Shown here in pieces: positions 31,211 to 31,742 of a DNA stretch of 31,742 nucleotides (positions are counted from its first letter, which is position 1; each line of letters opens with the position of its first letter). The stretch comes from JANRKF01 sp964518725 (GTDB lineage: Bacteria; Pseudomonadota; Alphaproteobacteria; Rickettsiales; SXRF01), in the NCBI GenBank assembly GCA_964518725.1, contig CAZFKP010000022.1:1-31742 (forward strand), written 5' to 3'. Made by a program: the position numbers and the translations under genes. The notes beneath the pieces were generated by a model. The model did no database searches, was not told where the DNA came from, and was given only the letters and a program-made list of their open reading frames with translations.

Positions 31211-31742
31211 CCTTTACCTTAGCATTGATCGGCCGTCCGAATGTTGGTAAGTCGACCTTGTTCAACCGGCTCACCGGCAAGCCGCACGCGCTGGTGCATG
31301 ATGCGCCGGGGGTAACGCGTGACCGTCGCGAAGGCGACGCGGCGATTGCCGACCTGGCGTTTACGGTGATGGATACGGCGGGGATTGATGCGGCGGAGAA
31401 GGGATCGCTGCAATCACGGATGACCGAGCAGACGATGCGCGCTTCCGAGCAGGCGGATGTTATCTTGATGCTGGTCGATGGCCGGGCGGGGATCACGCCG
31501 GTGGACGAGCAGTTCGCCAAAATGCTGCGTAAAAGCAAGAAGCCGTTGCTGCTCGCGGTGAATAAAGCCGAAGGTAAGGCGGCGCGCGCCACGCTGCTCG
31601 ACGCACACCGGCTGGGGCTTGGCGAGCCGATTGCGATTTCCGCCGAACATGGCGAAGGCATGGGCGATTTATATGACGCGCTGGTGCCATTTGCAAAACA
31701 TGACGAACATGATTCGAAACCTGAGGGCGAAGAAGGGCCGCT
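31207..31742 (+). CDS. der: GTPase Der (EngA), 5' part
   Basis: The first 178 codons of a double-GTPase ribosome assembly factor; the gene runs off the window. The first GTPase domain is intact: G1 GRPNVGKST (9-17), the G2 threonine in APGVTRDR, G3 DTAG and G4 NKAE (alphaproteobacterial Der commonly has NKAE). The stretch HDEHDSKPEGEEGP is the acidic linker before domain 2. Its ATG overlaps the PAP2 stop by 4 bases. bamB and der are neighbours in many genomes, separated here by PAP2. Confidence 0.96.
   Translation, partial: MTFTLALIGRPNVGKSTLFNRLTGKPHALVHDAPGVTRDRREGDAAIADLAFTVMDTAGIDAAEKGSLQSRMTEQTMRASEQADVILMLVDGRAGITPVDEQFAKMLRKSKKPLLLAVNKAEGKAARATLLDAHRLGLGEPIAISAEHGEGMGDLYDALVPFAKHDEHDSKPEGEEGP

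Overview
The window reads as a stretch of core chromosome from a free-living, aerobic alphaproteobacterium. It is moderately GC-rich and densely packed, and genes are often joined by 4-bp ATGA start/stop overlaps. The class assignment rests on the yebC-ruvC-ruvA-ruvB order, an alphaproteobacterial-type SspB, the ctaB-(small membrane ORFs)-ctaG-ctaE block followed by a DUF983 gene, an NrsF/DUF1109 ECF sigma module with a DUF2282 (bufferin) gene, and the yfgM-bamB-der block. The order is uncertain. I see no phage, insertion sequence, CRISPR array, tRNA or rRNA.

Layout. (1) 1-3559: the 3' end of an OmpA-like envelope protein, then yebC and the Holliday-junction genes ruvC, ruvA and ruvB. A long imperfect hairpin made of heptamer repeats fills the ruvC-ruvA gap. 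(2) 3665-5257: a lone FAD-dependent amine-oxidase/PPOX-like protein ending in a terminator-like hairpin. (3) 5273-7746, minus strand: sspB, tadA, an ECF sigma gene, nrsF and bufA1. A candidate sigma-specific promoter lies just before bufA1. (4) 7866-10355: three Tad minor-pilin-type genes, the last with a VWA domain. (5) 10458-16179: a tightly coupled run of cysT-cysW-cysA (sulfate import), pgsA, cimA and a class III sirtuin. (6) 16279-17172: two small tandem membrane proteins of unknown function that share an N-terminal signature. (7) 17211-20422: cytochrome oxidase biogenesis and subunit genes (ctaB, two small membrane ORFs, ctaG, ctaE) and a DUF983 gene. Two adjacent perfect hairpins sit between ctaG and ctaE. 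(8) 20463-24164: an ABC-F ATPase, a lipoprotein alpha/beta hydrolase and a secreted purple-acid-phosphatase-like enzyme. (9) 24165-25335: cutA, a small membrane protein and ndk, with abutting or overlapping stop codons and a palindromic shared ribosome-binding site. (10) 25474-27062: a tandem pair of paralogous lipoproteins, one with a canonical OmpA domain and one with an eroded one. (11) 27073-31742: guaA, yfgM-like, bamB, a PAP2 phosphatase and the start of der.

Most genes are housekeeping: recombination, tRNA editing, proteolysis, sulfur uptake, phospholipid and branched-chain amino acid synthesis, respiration, nucleotide metabolism and outer-membrane assembly. The less ordinary material is the sigma/NrsF/bufferin module without its maturation genes nearby, the signature-sharing membrane pair at 16279-17172, the calcium-loop insert in the TadE protein, the decayed OmpA lipoprotein, a nine-G tract in the PAP2 gene, and several strong nucleic-acid hairpins in gene gaps. 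I did not find a clearly new multi-gene system.
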